Shown: positions 47,820-57,669 of the stretch, piece after piece
Position numbering within the stretch: position 1 is the first letter of the stretch
Layout of the letters: each line of letters begins with the position of its first letter
DNA from: Pseudomonadota bacterium
Lineage (GTDB): Bacteria > Pseudomonadota > Gammaproteobacteria > Burkholderiales > Nitrosomonadaceae
Direction of reading: 5' to 3'
NCBI GenBank assembly: GCA_018240285.1
Contig: JAFEGA010000001.1
Span: 110,241-174,240 of the forward strand
Length of the DNA: 64,000 bases
Made by a program: the position numbers and the translations under genes
Notes under the pieces: generated by a model
The model's database searches: none
Told to the model about the DNA's origin: nothing
The model's input: the letters and a program-made list of their open reading frames with translations, nothing else

Positions 47820-49313
47820 TCAATTATTCTTCAACTGATCAATGACCGTTTGACGGATGTCGGTGTTTTCACCCGGATTCACGATGACGAAATCCGGGGT
47901 GCCGGGTTTTAGATACTCCAGACCATGTTCCTTGCCGGAAGCGAGAAAGTCGTTGATCGCCAATTGGTAGGTTTTTTTCGCATCGATCGGGGTACTGTTG
48001 ATTTGCCAAGTGCCGTTCACTCGCTGGGTATTGGCGGATTGCAGGAAGCCGCCCGCGCCGGTGTTTGCCATTCCTTGATTCAGCGCTTTTAACAACAGAC
48101 TGCCTTTGATCGTAGCCAGTTGCACTTTGCCGCCGAACGGTAGCACCCGGATGACGTCGTAGACAGTGATTTGGCCCGCGGGTAGCACGTCGTCGATGCG
48201 GATCGAACCGCTGTTGTACAGCGAAAGTTCGGCTTCAGGGTAAGGGCGCAGCAGGCTTTTGGCGATCAATTCAGTCAAATTGGTTTTGCGGGTGCGCACA
48301 TTGGATTCGAGTCCATCCAGTGCTTCCGTGGTGGTCGTGACCACGGCTTCGGGTTCAAAGCCTTGTTGCCGGAAGGCGTCGAAGGCGATGTTCATCCATT
48401 TGTTGACCACGGTTTTGACGGCGGGGTCTTCCGGGAGGTTGTCGTTGATCGGGACAAATTCCGGTTTGACCTGCGTTTTGCCGGTTTGCGGGTCGAAATA
48501 AAGGTCGACCACGTAAACCGAGCGCACATTAGCGTCGCCTTTCAGCAGCGGGGTGAAATTACCGCGCCAGTTTTGATAATTGACATGTTCATGTCCGCCC
48601 AGCAGCAATCCGATTTGCGGAAATTTTTGCAGCAGTTCGATGTCGTCGTCGATGGCTTGATGCGTCAGGGCGACCACAAAATCGGTTTGGCCGCTGAGTT
48701 GTTTAATCTGCTCAGCGGTAGCCGCGATGGGGTCGGAATAGCGCACGTAGCCCGGATTATTGGCCGCGAGTGTTAATCCGAACATACCGATTCTGAAGGT
48801 TTTCCCGCTTTTTTTATCGGTGACGGGAATCACCAGATTTTGTTTGACACCGGCATAAGGCTGGCCATCCGCGGCGAATACGTTGCTCGATATCCAAGTG
48901 AATTTCGCTTCTTTCATGCGCTGGTGGAATTGATTTTCTTTGACATCGAATTCATGGTTGCCGAACGTGGCGTAGTCAAGTTCAAAATTGTTCAGCACAT
49001 CGACCATCTGCCGCCCGGCTAAACGGTCGCCTTCATATTGGGCGGTACCGATCGCGGACGGGCTGAACAGATCGCCGCCCAGGGTGGTGATGGTATTGGG
49101 GTTGCGTGCTAGCAGTTGCTTGCGCAGTGTGGCGACACGCGCGATTCCGCCCTCCTTGCCACCGCTGACCGGGGTGATTTCGTAAATATCGTTAAAGTGC
49201 AGGATGGTGACGTGTATCCGGCCGTCATTGACTGAAGAAACCGGCGTTGTGGCGCAGGCAGTCAATACGGAAACAACGATGATCGAGAGCAGGAAGGTAA
49301 AGGATTTTTTCAT
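47820..49313 (-). CDS. 5'-nucleotidase / 2',3'-cyclic phosphodiesterase family lipoprotein
   Basis: UshA/NT5-type enzyme of 497 aa. A lipoprotein signal ends in LTAC (Cys19). The metallophosphoesterase domain (about 30-290) has LHFNDIYE, TLGGDLFSPS, FGNHEFDV and GGHEHVNY metal-binding motifs. The 5'-nucleotidase C-terminal domain (about 320-490) has YNSGSIRIDDVLPAGQITVYD, the substrate-binding region. It releases phosphate or nucleosides outside the inner membrane. The pstS gene at 25.3 kb is too far to suggest co-regulation. It is divergent from the di-haem cytochrome gene. Confidence 0.88.
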   Translation of the reverse strand: MKKSFTFLLSIIVVSVLTACATTPVSSVNDGRIHVTILHFNDIYEITPVSGGKEGGIARVATLRKQLLARNPNTITTLGGDLFSPSAIGTAQYEGDRLAGRQMVDVLNNFELDYATFGNHEFDVKENQFHQRMKEAKFTWISSNVFAADGQPYAGVKQNLVIPVTDKKSGKTFRIGMFGLTLAANNPGYVRYSDPIAATAEQIKQLSGQTDFVVALTHQAIDDDIELLQKFPQIGLLLGGHEHVNYQNWRGNFTPLLKGDANVRSVYVVDLYFDPQTGKTQVKPEFVPINDNLPEDPAVKTVVNKWMNIAFDAFRQQGFEPEAVVTTTTEALDGLESNVRTRKTNLTELIAKSLLRPYPEAELSLYNSGSIRIDDVLPAGQITVYDVIRVLPFGGKVQLATIKGSLLLKALNQGMANTGAGGFLQSANTQRVNGTWQINSTPIDAKKTYQLAINDFLASGKEHGLEYLKPGTPDFVIVNPGENTDIRQTVIDQLKNN

Positions 49314-49689
49314 GATAACACCCTGTAATTTGGGGATTGGTTTTGTTTTAAAAGTTGTTCGTTACGAGTGTATGGCAAATCGCGCTCACCGGGTAGTCGT
49401 CAATGAGCTTCCGCTTCCAGCATTCTCGCTTATCTGAAATATGTATTTGAGATGTGAGAATCTTGCTATCAACAGCAGCCGATTGTGAATATAATCGGAA
49501 GCTGCACATAATAACAATACAATCCGCCAAGATTGAGCGTTAAGCACGGACCTCGGACAGGATGATCCAAAGTCAAGTAACGTAAGGAGTAAGCACTGAT
49601 TACAGAGCGATTGGCTGATTCGATTCCATGGCCTGCATTTCATCCTTATCAATACTGATTCAACAAATTCAAGCGAAAGGGGAATTATC
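49314..49689. other. Divergent promoter region between nucleotidase and di-haem cytochrome genes
   Basis: 376 bp without a gene. It contains a hairpin in which CCGATT (49479-49484) pairs with AATCGG (49493-49498), extended by GCAG/CTGC outside it. The ribosome site AAGGGGAA at about 49676-49683 serves the GTG start at 49690. No clear sigma-70 promoter was found by eye. Confidence 0.4.
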
Positions 49690-51801
49690 GTGAAAAAAAT
49701 TTTTGTATCGTCGCAAAAGCGGTTTTTATTTCTTTATTCAGTCTTGGCTCTTTCCATCGGAGCACTATCGGGCTGCAAAGTAAGCCTGATCCCCGAGACC
49801 GAAGAAGCGAAAAGCCGTTTCGCCGCTACTGTTGAACAAGATCATCTCGGTGATAGCTATAGCAGGATCGAGTACCTTGATCAAGGTTGGAAACCGGAAG
49901 ACAGTTTGTGGTTTTATAACATCACACAAGGCTCGAACCTGATGCCCTATGATTTCTTTCTGGTGCTGGAAAAGCCAAGAGAATCGAAGCTTTTCCGTTC
50001 AAATGAGAATATGAATTTCTACCGGTACTTACCTCAGAAAGCCTCATCCGGTAACCCCGATGCGCTGCCAGTCGGATGGGTTAAGGATACCTATAAGGGT
50101 AAGGAATATGTCGGTTTAACTTGTGCAGCATGCCACACTAGCCAGATAAATTATGATGGTGTGGGGATCCGCATTGATGGCGGTCCGGCCACAGCGGATA
50201 TGGAAAACATCATGGCTGCTCTTGCAGAAGCTCTGAAACATACGCGCGAAGATGCGGAAGCTAAGCAGAGATTCGTCAAAAGTGTATTGAAAAAGGGTAA
50301 TTACAAAACAGAAGCTGATGTGGTCGCTGATTTAACAAAATATGAACAGCGCATTAGAAACTATAACCAAATCAATGCCAGTCAAACGCCTTATGGCTAT
50401 GCACGGCTGGATGCTTTTGGACGCATTTATAATCGTGTGCTTGAACATACCGTTAACGGAAGGGAGCTGAGAGAGATACTGAGCGACCGGAAGATAATGC
50501 AAGGTAAGGTGATGACTAAGGAACAAATCGATGAGATCCTATCAAAAATAGATAATGTGATAACGGGGGAACAACGCGATCATTTGATGGAACGTCTTAG
50601 TGAGTATCTGACATTTGAGCAAATAGCCCTATTGAATAATGAGATTTTCAATAGACCTGACGCACCCGTAAGTTATCCTTTTTTATGGGACATTGCGCAA
50701 CATGATTATGTGCAATGGAACGGGATAGCTGCAAATGCCGGGGTGGGGCCTATTGGACGAAATGCGGGTGAAGTGATCGGTGTATTTGGCACACTGGATT
50801 GGAAGGAAGAAAAGGGAACGTCATTGGCATCGCTTCTCTTTCAAGGTTCAGGCAATACCCGAGTCAATTTTGATTCTTCCGTTGATGTGCAAAACTTGTA
50901 CAGAATTGAATCGCATTTAAAAAAATTAAATTCTCCGGTATGGCCGGAAAAAATTCTCGGAGAGATCAATAAGGAAAGTGCTGCTAAAGGCAGGCTGTTA
51001 TTTGATAAGTATTGTGCAGCTTGTCATGCCAGAATTGATCGTGTGGATGCTAATCAGAAGATTATCAATAGTGATCCAGATCGCCGTATCGTCGCTCATA
51101 TGACGAGAGTCAGTGATGTAGGGACGGATCCTACAATGGCTGAGAATAGCTTCAAATACCAAGGGTACTCGGGTATTTTGCGCAACCAATACGTAGGCCT
51201 TGAAGTAGGTAACATTTTGCTGGATAAAGAGGCGCCCGTTGCAGCTTTGCTGACGCAAGCAACCAAAAACGTAGTGGCTACACCTGATCCCGATAAATGG
51301 TTTTTCCAAGGTTGGGCAGACAGGATTGCTAATCTTGTAACGGCATATGTTGGAAATGAGATAAAACCTTCTATCAAACGTGGCAATTATGATCCGGATA
51401 CTACAGTCAACCCGTTAGCTTCACTCAATGCCTATAAGGGGCGGCCTTTGAATGGAATCTGGGCAACAGCGCCTTATCTGCATAATGGTTCCGTTCCTAC
51501 GCTGTATGATTTGTTGTTACCTAAAAAACGTGAAGGTGATCCGGAAGATGGGGAATACCGTCCTGATCAATTTGAAGTGGGTTCACGCGAATTTGATCCG
51601 GTCAAAGTGGGACTTAAAAGCAGTGGCTATCAAGGTTTTACTTTTAAAGTGAAGGATTCGGATGGCAAGGAAATCAGAGGTAATAGCAATGCTGGTCACG
51701 AGTACGCATCCGGCAAAACAGCGCAACCGAATGGAGAGACGTTAGAGCCATTGAGCAAGGAAGAGAAGCTCGATTTGCTGGAATATCTCAAGACTCTGTA
51801 A
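49690..51801 (+). CDS. Large di-haem cytochrome c lipoprotein, RoxA/MauG-like oxygenase or peroxidase family
   Basis: 703 residues. A signal ending in the lipobox LSGC (Cys29) makes it a predicted lipid-anchored periplasmic or outer-membrane protein. Two c-type haem sites: CAACH at 145-149 and CAACH at 442-446. The C-terminal block GRPLNGIWATAPYLHNGSVP then TLYDLLLP, and later FEVGSREFDPVKVGLKS and GNSNAGHEYASG, is the pattern of the RoxA rubber-oxygenase-like family, which belongs to the di-haem peroxidase/MauG superfamily. The size matches RoxA (about 680 aa). The substrate is unknown. It starts with GTG after AAGGGGAA and is followed by a P450 gene 87 bp downstream. Confidence 0.82.
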   Translation: MKKIFVSSQKRFLFLYSVLALSIGALSGCKVSLIPETEEAKSRFAATVEQDHLGDSYSRIEYLDQGWKPEDSLWFYNITQGSNLMPYDFFLVLEKPRESKLFRSNENMNFYRYLPQKASSGNPDALPVGWVKDTYKGKEYVGLTCAACHTSQINYDGVGIRIDGGPATADMENIMAALAEALKHTREDAEAKQRFVKSVLKKGNYKTEADVVADLTKYEQRIRNYNQINASQTPYGYARLDAFGRIYNRVLEHTVNGRELREILSDRKIMQGKVMTKEQIDEILSKIDNVITGEQRDHLMERLSEYLTFEQIALLNNEIFNRPDAPVSYPFLWDIAQHDYVQWNGIAANAGVGPIGRNAGEVIGVFGTLDWKEEKGTSLASLLFQGSGNTRVNFDSSVDVQNLYRIESHLKKLNSPVWPEKILGEINKESAAKGRLLFDKYCAACHARIDRVDANQKIINSDPDRRIVAHMTRVSDVGTDPTMAENSFKYQGYSGILRNQYVGLEVGNILLDKEAPVAALLTQATKNVVATPDPDKWFFQGWADRIANLVTAYVGNEIKPSIKRGNYDPDTTVNPLASLNAYKGRPLNGIWATAPYLHNGSVPTLYDLLLPKKREGDPEDGEYRPDQFEVGSREFDPVKVGLKSSGYQGFTFKVKDSDGKEIRGNSNAGHEYASGKTAQPNGETLEPLSKEEKLDLLEYLKTL

Positions 51802-51840
51802 TCTGGACACTTCTTTTAGTAGTCATTCTTAACTTGCAAT

Positions 51841-51863
51841 TCCCCGTGGCTAGGCCACGGGGA
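51841..51863 (+). repeat. Perfect 10-bp hairpin between cytochrome c and P450 genes
   Basis: TCCCCGTGGC (51841-51850), a 3-nt loop TAG and GCCACGGGGA form a very stable stem-loop 39 nt after the cytochrome stop and 25 nt before the P450 ATG. There is no T run behind it, so it is more likely to stabilise or tune the amount of each message than to terminate fully. Confidence 0.75.
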
Positions 51864-51888
51864 TGTTTATTGAACAGGGAGTAATGAA

Positions 51889-53163
51889 ATGAGTACAAGT
51901 TATCTTGAACGGTATGATGCGACCCCCGATGCAGAAAAGTTTCCATTGGTGCGCCGTTGGATGGATACCGAACCGTTGCCATTTTTTAAGGAATTGCGCG
52001 CTAACCGTCCGATCCTAGTTACGCCGGATTGCACGCTGGTTACCCGCTTTGACGATGTCAGGGAAATATTGCTGATGTATAAGGTGTTCACCGTCAAACC
52101 GTATGTGCCCAAGATGGACAATTATTTGATGGCGCATGATGACGATGCATTGCATACCCGAGAGAAATCGTTGATGCAATTTATGTTGAATCGCGATGAT
52201 TTGCCAAAAGTGCGCAACCTGGTTGCGGAAATCGCCAGCGGAATTCTTAACGGCGCCAATGGCAAGATTGAAATCGTAAACAGTTTTTGCCGGATGGTGC
52301 CGGCGACGTTGGTGCAAAAATATTTTGGCCTGACGGGTGCGAAACGGGAAGATTTGATCGAATGGTCCTACTGGAATCAATACGATACCTTTCACAACCA
52401 GCCGTTCGACTTGGTGCCGCCGGAATTATCACAGCGGATCATCAATCGCCATAATGAGACTTCCAAGAAACTGGGCGACTACATCACAATGCTGATTGCA
52501 AAGCGCTTGCTGGCAGTGAAGCTCGAGAAATTAACACTCTCGACGATTGTCCGGTTGGATGATGACGTTGTTACCCGGATGTTGCGCACCAGTTTTGCCA
52601 AAGAATTGGATTTCGACATCAAACGGCTAGGTGTGAACGCTGGCGGTCTTTTGATCGGTGCAATCGAGACAACATCGCAAGCAGTAGCTCAAGTGTTGCA
52701 ATACTTGTTTCAGCATCCGCAATGGCTGGCTGCAGCCAAATCCGCTGCTCAGAAGGAAGATCCTGCTGAGTTTGACGGCATTGTGTGGGAAGCATTGCGG
52801 TTTGTGCCGATTACGCCGTATTTATTCCGCACCACGGTGAGCGACTATACCGCGGCGAAGGGAACAAACTACGAAACGGTTCTGCGTGCCGGTACCTATG
52901 TGTTGCCAGTGACGCTATCCGCGATGTTCGATGAGCGGGCATTCGAATCACCGGAAGAATTCATTCCGCAGCGCAACTGGTACAACTACTTCCATTTTGG
53001 TTTCGGTGATCATGAATGCCTGGGCCGTTACGTGGGTATGGTGATGATTCCGGAAATGGTGCGGCAGGTCTTTCTGAGGAAAGATGTTGAACCTAAAGGC
53101 AATATAGACTATAAATCCGGTCCATTCCCTGAGTCATATGATTTATCGTGGACTGTGGCATAA
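51889..53163 (+). CDS. Cytochrome P450
   Basis: 424 residues, soluble, no membrane anchor. The haem-thiolate ligand is Cys377 in FHFGFGDHECLGRYVG. The K-helix ExxR is Glu301-Ala-Leu-Arg304. The oxygen-binding I-helix has GGLLIGAIETTSQAV with Glu260-Thr261, the acid-alcohol pair. It is therefore a complete bacterial class P450, here without a ferredoxin or reductase gene beside it. It has ribosome site AGGGAG before ATG 51889. Co-directional with the di-haem cytochrome and probably in one transcript with it; a hairpin terminator follows. Substrate unknown. Confidence 0.93.
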   Translation: MSTSYLERYDATPDAEKFPLVRRWMDTEPLPFFKELRANRPILVTPDCTLVTRFDDVREILLMYKVFTVKPYVPKMDNYLMAHDDDALHTREKSLMQFMLNRDDLPKVRNLVAEIASGILNGANGKIEIVNSFCRMVPATLVQKYFGLTGAKREDLIEWSYWNQYDTFHNQPFDLVPPELSQRIINRHNETSKKLGDYITMLIAKRLLAVKLEKLTLSTIVRLDDDVVTRMLRTSFAKELDFDIKRLGVNAGGLLIGAIETTSQAVAQVLQYLFQHPQWLAAAKSAAQKEDPAEFDGIVWEALRFVPITPYLFRTTVSDYTAAKGTNYETVLRAGTYVLPVTLSAMFDERAFESPEEFIPQRNWYNYFHFGFGDHECLGRYVGMVMIPEMVRQVFLRKDVEPKGNIDYKSGPFPESYDLSWTVA

Positions 53164-53202
53164 ACTTCAAGTCTGGAGCAATAATTAAGCTGTAACAAAT
53201 AG

Positions 53203-53247
53203 GGAAATGAAGTTCAATCGATTGTATCGATTAATTCATTTCCTTTT
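53203..53247 (+). terminator. Terminator after the P450 gene
   Basis: A long two-part hairpin: GGAAATGAA (53203-53211) with TTCATTTCC (53235-53243), and inside it AATCGAT (53216-53222) with ATCGATT (53226-53232). TTTT follows. It lies 40 nt after the P450 stop codon. Confidence 0.7.
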
Positions 53248-53355
53248 GTATCATGTGCAGAAATTCTTTCCGGTAGCGGTATAAATAAAGACAGTGTTCT
53301 ATACTCGAATTGCTTGTGATTACTGACTATAGAACACTGGCCACCCTCTAAAACT

Positions 53356-53547
53356 CTAGTAATTCGATTTCTCAGTTGTCGACCTGGCTTTGCCGCCGCC
53401 TTCCTGGTCACCTGACGGTATTTGATGGAAAGGTTGAATGGTCTTTCCGTAAGCATCAGGATTAGGCGTTTCTGGCGCTGTTGGTTTTCCGCCGCATGCA
53501 ACTAAAACTAAAATTGCCGATACTGCTAAAAAATATGTGATTCTCAT
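53356..53547 (-). CDS. Small lipoprotein of 63 residues, function unknown
   Basis: ATG 53547 has AAGG about 8 nt upstream. The signal peptide ends in LVAC (Cys18). The mature part is GGKPTAPETPNPDAYGKTIQ and a Gly/Lys-rich tail. It shares the layout Cys-Gly-(Gly)-Lys-Pro / PET / Tyr-x-Lys with the 47-residue lipoprotein at 12867, so both probably belong to one small family. Oriented opposite to the P450 and Mut7-C genes. No function can be assigned. Confidence 0.72.
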   Translation of the reverse strand: MRITYFLAVSAILVLVACGGKPTAPETPNPDAYGKTIQPFHQIPSGDQEGGGKARSTTEKSNY

Positions 53548-53706
53548 ATAAGACCTTCTGAATGTTAAATGTTAATTAATTATGTGTTACGACGATTGGC
53601 AGAATACCGCTTGCAGTTATGCTAAACATTGATCTTGATCAAACTAATTAACCTTGATCGGATTGTTAGCATATTCTTAATTGAACAAATTAATAAATAC
53701 TCAACA

Positions 53707-54453
53707 GTGGCGCAGATCGGCATACGTTTTCATCAATCATTGAATGATTTCCTTGCACCAGCATTGAGTGATACCGAGATCATTCATAATTTCGAGCGGA
53801 AAGCTTCGGTTAAGGACATGATTGAGTCTTTCAACGTACCGCATACGGAAGTTGGACGGATTTCGGTGAATGGTGTCGCTGCTGACTTTAACTATATTGT
53901 GCAAGATCGAGACCGTATCGAGGTTTTCCCGGCCGGTGAGAATTTCAGCGCTACGTCCGCAGGACAGCTTCGTCCCCCATTATTACAGCCGCCGCAATTC
54001 GTGGTCGACAGTAACCTTGGAAGACTGGCGCGGTATCTCAGATTGCTCGGATTCGATTGCCTCTATCGCAATGATTACAACGATGACATGATTGCGAGGA
54101 TTGCCAGCGAGCAACAACGCATCGTACTTACCCGGGATCGCTCATTGTTGCACCGCAAAATCATTACCTATGGGTATTTTGTGCGTGCCGACAAACCCAA
54201 AATTCAAACCCGGGAAGTTCTGAAAAGATTCGCACTGAATTCTTTGATCAAGCCTCTGACACGTTGTACGCATTGCAACGGGAAATTGGCGGAAACCGGG
54301 AAAAGCTGCATTGAGCATCGGCTGGAGCCGCTGACAAAGCAATATTACGATAAATTTTTGATCTGCTTAGAATGCGGTCGGATTTACTGGCAGGGGAGTC
54401 ACAGTATGCGTATCGAACAACTTCTTGGGGAATTGGCCGGAACACAATCGTAA
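53707..54453 (+). CDS. Mut7-C RNase-domain protein with ubiquitin-like N-terminus
   Basis: From GTG 53707 the protein has 248 residues. The N-terminal 85 (AQIGIRFHQSLNDFLAP to RIEVFPAGEN) resemble a ThiS/MoaD/ubiquitin fold without the final Gly-Gly. Then comes the Mut7-C domain with FVVDSNLGRLARYLRLLGFD, VLTRDRSLL and a zinc ribbon (CTHCNGKL then CLECGRIYW). Mut7-C is a PIN-like RNase domain related to the MUT-7 exonuclease C-terminus; the role of the bacterial fusion is unknown. An ATG at 53629 is in frame but adds 26 unconserved residues; a ribosome site is not clear for either. Confidence 0.85.
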   Translation: MAQIGIRFHQSLNDFLAPALSDTEIIHNFERKASVKDMIESFNVPHTEVGRISVNGVAADFNYIVQDRDRIEVFPAGENFSATSAGQLRPPLLQPPQFVVDSNLGRLARYLRLLGFDCLYRNDYNDDMIARIASEQQRIVLTRDRSLLHRKIITYGYFVRADKPKIQTREVLKRFALNSLIKPLTRCTHCNGKLAETGKSCIEHRLEPLTKQYYDKFLICLECGRIYWQGSHSMRIEQLLGELAGTQS

Positions 54454-54646
54454 TCAATACTGCCAATCGAATTGGTATTTTCCGCAATTTGAACGCCATT
54501 TTGTTTGATTTTTATTCAGTATTTATTCAGATTTATCTCTTTATGATGATATTGAATGAGTGGCCGGATGACGGTGTATGGCATGATGAGTATGAAAATC
54601 AATAGGTGCGGGTAAAAGTTTTAGTGAATTCTTGGTGCAAGTTGAT

Positions 54647-55774
54647 ATGAGAAACTATAAATTGACATGCTTGCTAATCGCTTTCTGCGGAATATTCTCA
54701 GTAAGCCCGGTGCATGCTGAAGGAGATGGCGGCGGCTTCGATGGTGGATTCGACGGCGGTGACTACAGCGGTGATTACGGTGGCGATTTCGATCCCGGCG
54801 GGTACACTGACTATATGGATCAAAACGATTTTGATCAAAGTGATGCTTTTTATCAACAGGATGAATTTAATCAACCGGAAGATTATGGTTCATTCGATGA
54901 CGCGTACCAGGGTAATGACGTTGATCAAGTGGATGCCGCCTATCAGCCGGATAATCCGGCTATTGAAGACACAGCGGATGGCAGTACTGGGACTCCATCC
55001 GGTAATGATGGATTCGCGCCGGAATCCTTGAAAAAGGAATTACCGGACCAAGCCGCTGATACTACCCCCGATATAAATCAGGGGAATCAAGCTGCGCAAG
55101 TGGATGCAGTGGGACAGCAAAGTGGTATTGATACCAGCCACAATGCCGGTTCGAACACAGAATCTGCAGATGCTATTCAACCCGCCGGAAGTGATCAGTC
55201 GGCTCAGGATGGTGTTGTCGTCCAAGATAACTCTTCCACGCAAAATGTGGCGATTCATAACAGTACGCATATCGATCAGAATACCGGGCATGGCGGCTAC
55301 TCAGGGCACGGCCACCATCACGGAGGGCATCATCATTACGATAACTTCGGTTTGGGGTTTGGCTTGGGTTTAGGAGTGGGGTTAGGATTCGGATTCGGAT
55401 TCGGGCCATTCGGTTATTACAGCCCATTTGCTCCCTTCGGTTATTATGGTTTCGGCGTGCCCTTTAACAGTTTTGGTTTTTACAGCGGCCGCGGTGTCGG
55501 CATCGGATTTTATAATAGCTATGCTGGTTTTGGACCCTATCGCTATTTTGAACCGTATTATCCTTTGGGCGGTTATCTAGCTGCCTCGCCGGTATTCTCT
55601 TCACCCATGGCGCCAGCTAGAGCACCGACTTATATTCAACGTAATGAAGTTTCCAGGCCTGCGCAGGTGCAGCAAAAAAATTACTGGTATTACTGCCGCA
55701 ATCCCGAAGGGTACTATCCTTATGTGAAGCAATGCTCAGGACAATGGATCAAAGTTCCTCCGCAACCTTCCTAA
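54647..55774 (+). CDS. Secreted protein with acidic, His-rich and Gly/Phe-rich segments, function unknown
   Basis: 375 residues from ATG 54647. Signal peptide cleaved at VHA-E (24/25). Then: Gly/Asp-rich stretch (25-56), Asp/Gln-rich stretch with few hydrophobic residues (57-205), a histidine cluster GYSGHGHHHGGHHHYDN (217-233), a Gly/Phe/Tyr/Leu-rich region (234-300), and a C-terminal motif YWYYCRNPEGYYPYVKQC (346-363) with two Cys. The last is common at the ends of small secreted proteobacterial proteins. The modules suggest a metal-binding or surface-attached protein. It is alone in its orientation with no obvious partners; overall function unknown. Confidence 0.8.
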   Translation: MRNYKLTCLLIAFCGIFSVSPVHAEGDGGGFDGGFDGGDYSGDYGGDFDPGGYTDYMDQNDFDQSDAFYQQDEFNQPEDYGSFDDAYQGNDVDQVDAAYQPDNPAIEDTADGSTGTPSGNDGFAPESLKKELPDQAADTTPDINQGNQAAQVDAVGQQSGIDTSHNAGSNTESADAIQPAGSDQSAQDGVVVQDNSSTQNVAIHNSTHIDQNTGHGGYSGHGHHHGGHHHYDNFGLGFGLGLGVGLGFGFGFGPFGYYSPFAPFGYYGFGVPFNSFGFYSGRGVGIGFYNSYAGFGPYRYFEPYYPLGGYLAASPVFSSPMAPARAPTYIQRNEVSRPAQVQQKNYWYYCRNPEGYYPYVKQCSGQWIKVPPQPS

Positions 55775-55900
55775 AACCTTATTGCAATGGTCTGACAGAT
55801 TCTCAATCGATCCGGTGATGTACGATCTCCAGAGAGTGGTACAAGTAAAGCGATATCCGAGGTTTCCCGGATATCGCCTGATCTCAGTCAGTGTTGATTG

Positions 55901-57631
55901 TTAGAATTCTTCCCACTCATCTTTACCAGCTACAGCAACTTTACGTGGATTCATGCCTCTTTCCGATGTAGCTTCTGCTTTGGTATCAACGGCAGCTTTT
56001 CTGATTGCTGATCCACGATTGGGTAGTATAGTTACTGCGCCGGGATGATGGTTTTTTGCTGCTGTCATAACTGCTGTTTGCTCGTTACGCTTGGCAAATT
56101 TGAATACGCTCACAGCTTGCGATAATACGCTGGATTGCTGTTTCATTGATTCAGCAGCGGCGGAAGCTTCTTCTACCAAGGCTGCATTTTGCTGTGTTGC
56201 TTCATCCATTTGCGTTACGGCTTGGTTGATTTGCTCGATTCCGGAACTTTGTTCTTGCGACGCGGCTGAAATTTCACTCATGATGTCTGTCACTCGTTTC
56301 ACCGCTGTAACGATCTCATCCATAGTCGATCCTGCTTCATCCACCAATTTCGTCCCTTCATCGACTTTTTCCACGGAATCGTTGATCAATTCCTTGATTT
56401 CTTTGGCTGCTGCTGCCGAGCGCTGTGCCAATGTCCGGACTTCTGTCGCTACCACCGCAAAACCTCGACCTTGCTCCCCTGCCCGGGCTGCTTCCACTGC
56501 GGCATTCAGTGCCAGGATATTGGTTTGGAATGCAATACCGTCGATTACGCTGATGATCTCTACGACTTTCTTCGAACTGTCATTGATCGAACTCATTGTT
56601 TGAACCACTTGACCCACTACTGCTCCGCCCCGCATTGCCACTTCCGAAGCACCGACGGCCAGTTGGTTCGCTTGGCGTGCATTTTCCGCATTTTGTTTGA
56701 CGGTAGATGTCAGTTCTTCCATAGATGATGCTGTTTCTTCCAGGCTTGATGCTTGTTCTTCTGTGCGGTTACTTAAATCTGAGTTACCCGATGCAATTTC
56801 GCTCGATGCGGTTGCGATTGATTCCGTACTGTGACGAACTTTACCGACCAGATCCAGCAAGTTATCGTTCATCGTTTTCAGCGCATGAAGTAGGCGCCCC
56901 ATTTCATTGGTTGAATGCACCTCGATCCGGCTGGTTAGATCACCAGAAGCAACGGCATTTGCTATCGTTACTGCCTCGCTGAGAGGACGGAGGATGGCGC
57001 GCATCAGTAACAATCCTGCAATTACAGCGAGAATCAAACCGGCCACAATCATGCTATTGCTGATTGTTAACAGTTGCTGATACGCTTGATGCGCGGCTTT
57101 ATACTCACCCGACCCCAACGTACGTTGCAAATCGAGTAATTTGAACATGGTGGTATGGGCTGCATCAAATTTGGCAAACAAATCATCATGCAGATTTTGT
57201 TGTGCCGCTTTAAATTCTTTATTTAGTGCAAGACTCATTGAGCGATCGACAGACTGCGACAAGTTTCTCCATTGTTGCTCGAAATCATTGGCCAGCTTAG
57301 TTTCTTCAGGATTTAATTTCGTTGCCATAAATTTCGGCCACAGTGTTGCTATTTCTGCGAACCTCTGGTCATTAAGCGTTTTTCTTTCAGACGCTATGGC
57401 TGGATTTTCAGAGTAACTCGAAATCACAGTATTAAAACGTATGCGTTGGATGCGATCCAGAACTACCCCCAGATCACCCAAAGGTAAAACACGATTGTCG
57501 TAAACCCCTTTGAATGCGATATTCATTTGATTCATACCATAAACACCCATACCGCCAATGCTCACCAGTAAAGCGGAAAGGAATCCAACGACGACTATCA
57601 ATCGAGACTTAATGGTCATGTTTTTAAACAT
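55901..57631 (-). CDS. Methyl-accepting chemotaxis protein
   Basis: 576 residues: membrane helix (about 11-33), periplasmic four-helix-bundle sensor (34-192), second helix (193-214), HAMP (about 211-265) and a long coiled-coil signalling domain with the hairpin tip at the conserved [18 protein letters not shown]. The C-terminus ends in EWEEF, like the xWxxF pentapeptide that tethers CheR/CheB in Tsr and Tar. The ligand is unknown. It lies 38 bp downstream of cheW. Confidence 0.93.
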   Translation of the reverse strand: MFKNMTIKSRLIVVVGFLSALLVSIGGMGVYGMNQMNIAFKGVYDNRVLPLGDLGVVLDRIQRIRFNTVISSYSENPAIASERKTLNDQRFAEIATLWPKFMATKLNPEETKLANDFEQQWRNLSQSVDRSMSLALNKEFKAAQQNLHDDLFAKFDAAHTTMFKLLDLQRTLGSGEYKAAHQAYQQLLTISNSMIVAGLILAVIAGLLLMRAILRPLSEAVTIANAVASGDLTSRIEVHSTNEMGRLLHALKTMNDNLLDLVGKVRHSTESIATASSEIASGNSDLSNRTEEQASSLEETASSMEELTSTVKQNAENARQANQLAVGASEVAMRGGAVVGQVVQTMSSINDSSKKVVEIISVIDGIAFQTNILALNAAVEAARAGEQGRGFAVVATEVRTLAQRSAAAAKEIKELINDSVEKVDEGTKLVDEAGSTMDEIVTAVKRVTDIMSEISAASQEQSSGIEQINQAVTQMDEATQQNAALVEEASAAAESMKQQSSVLSQAVSVFKFAKRNEQTAVMTAAKNHHPGAVTILPNRGSAIRKAAVDTKAEATSERGMNPRKVAVAGKDEWEEF

Positions 57632-57669
57632 TATGATTCTCCTTCAAAAATATTCTAAAAAATTATCGA

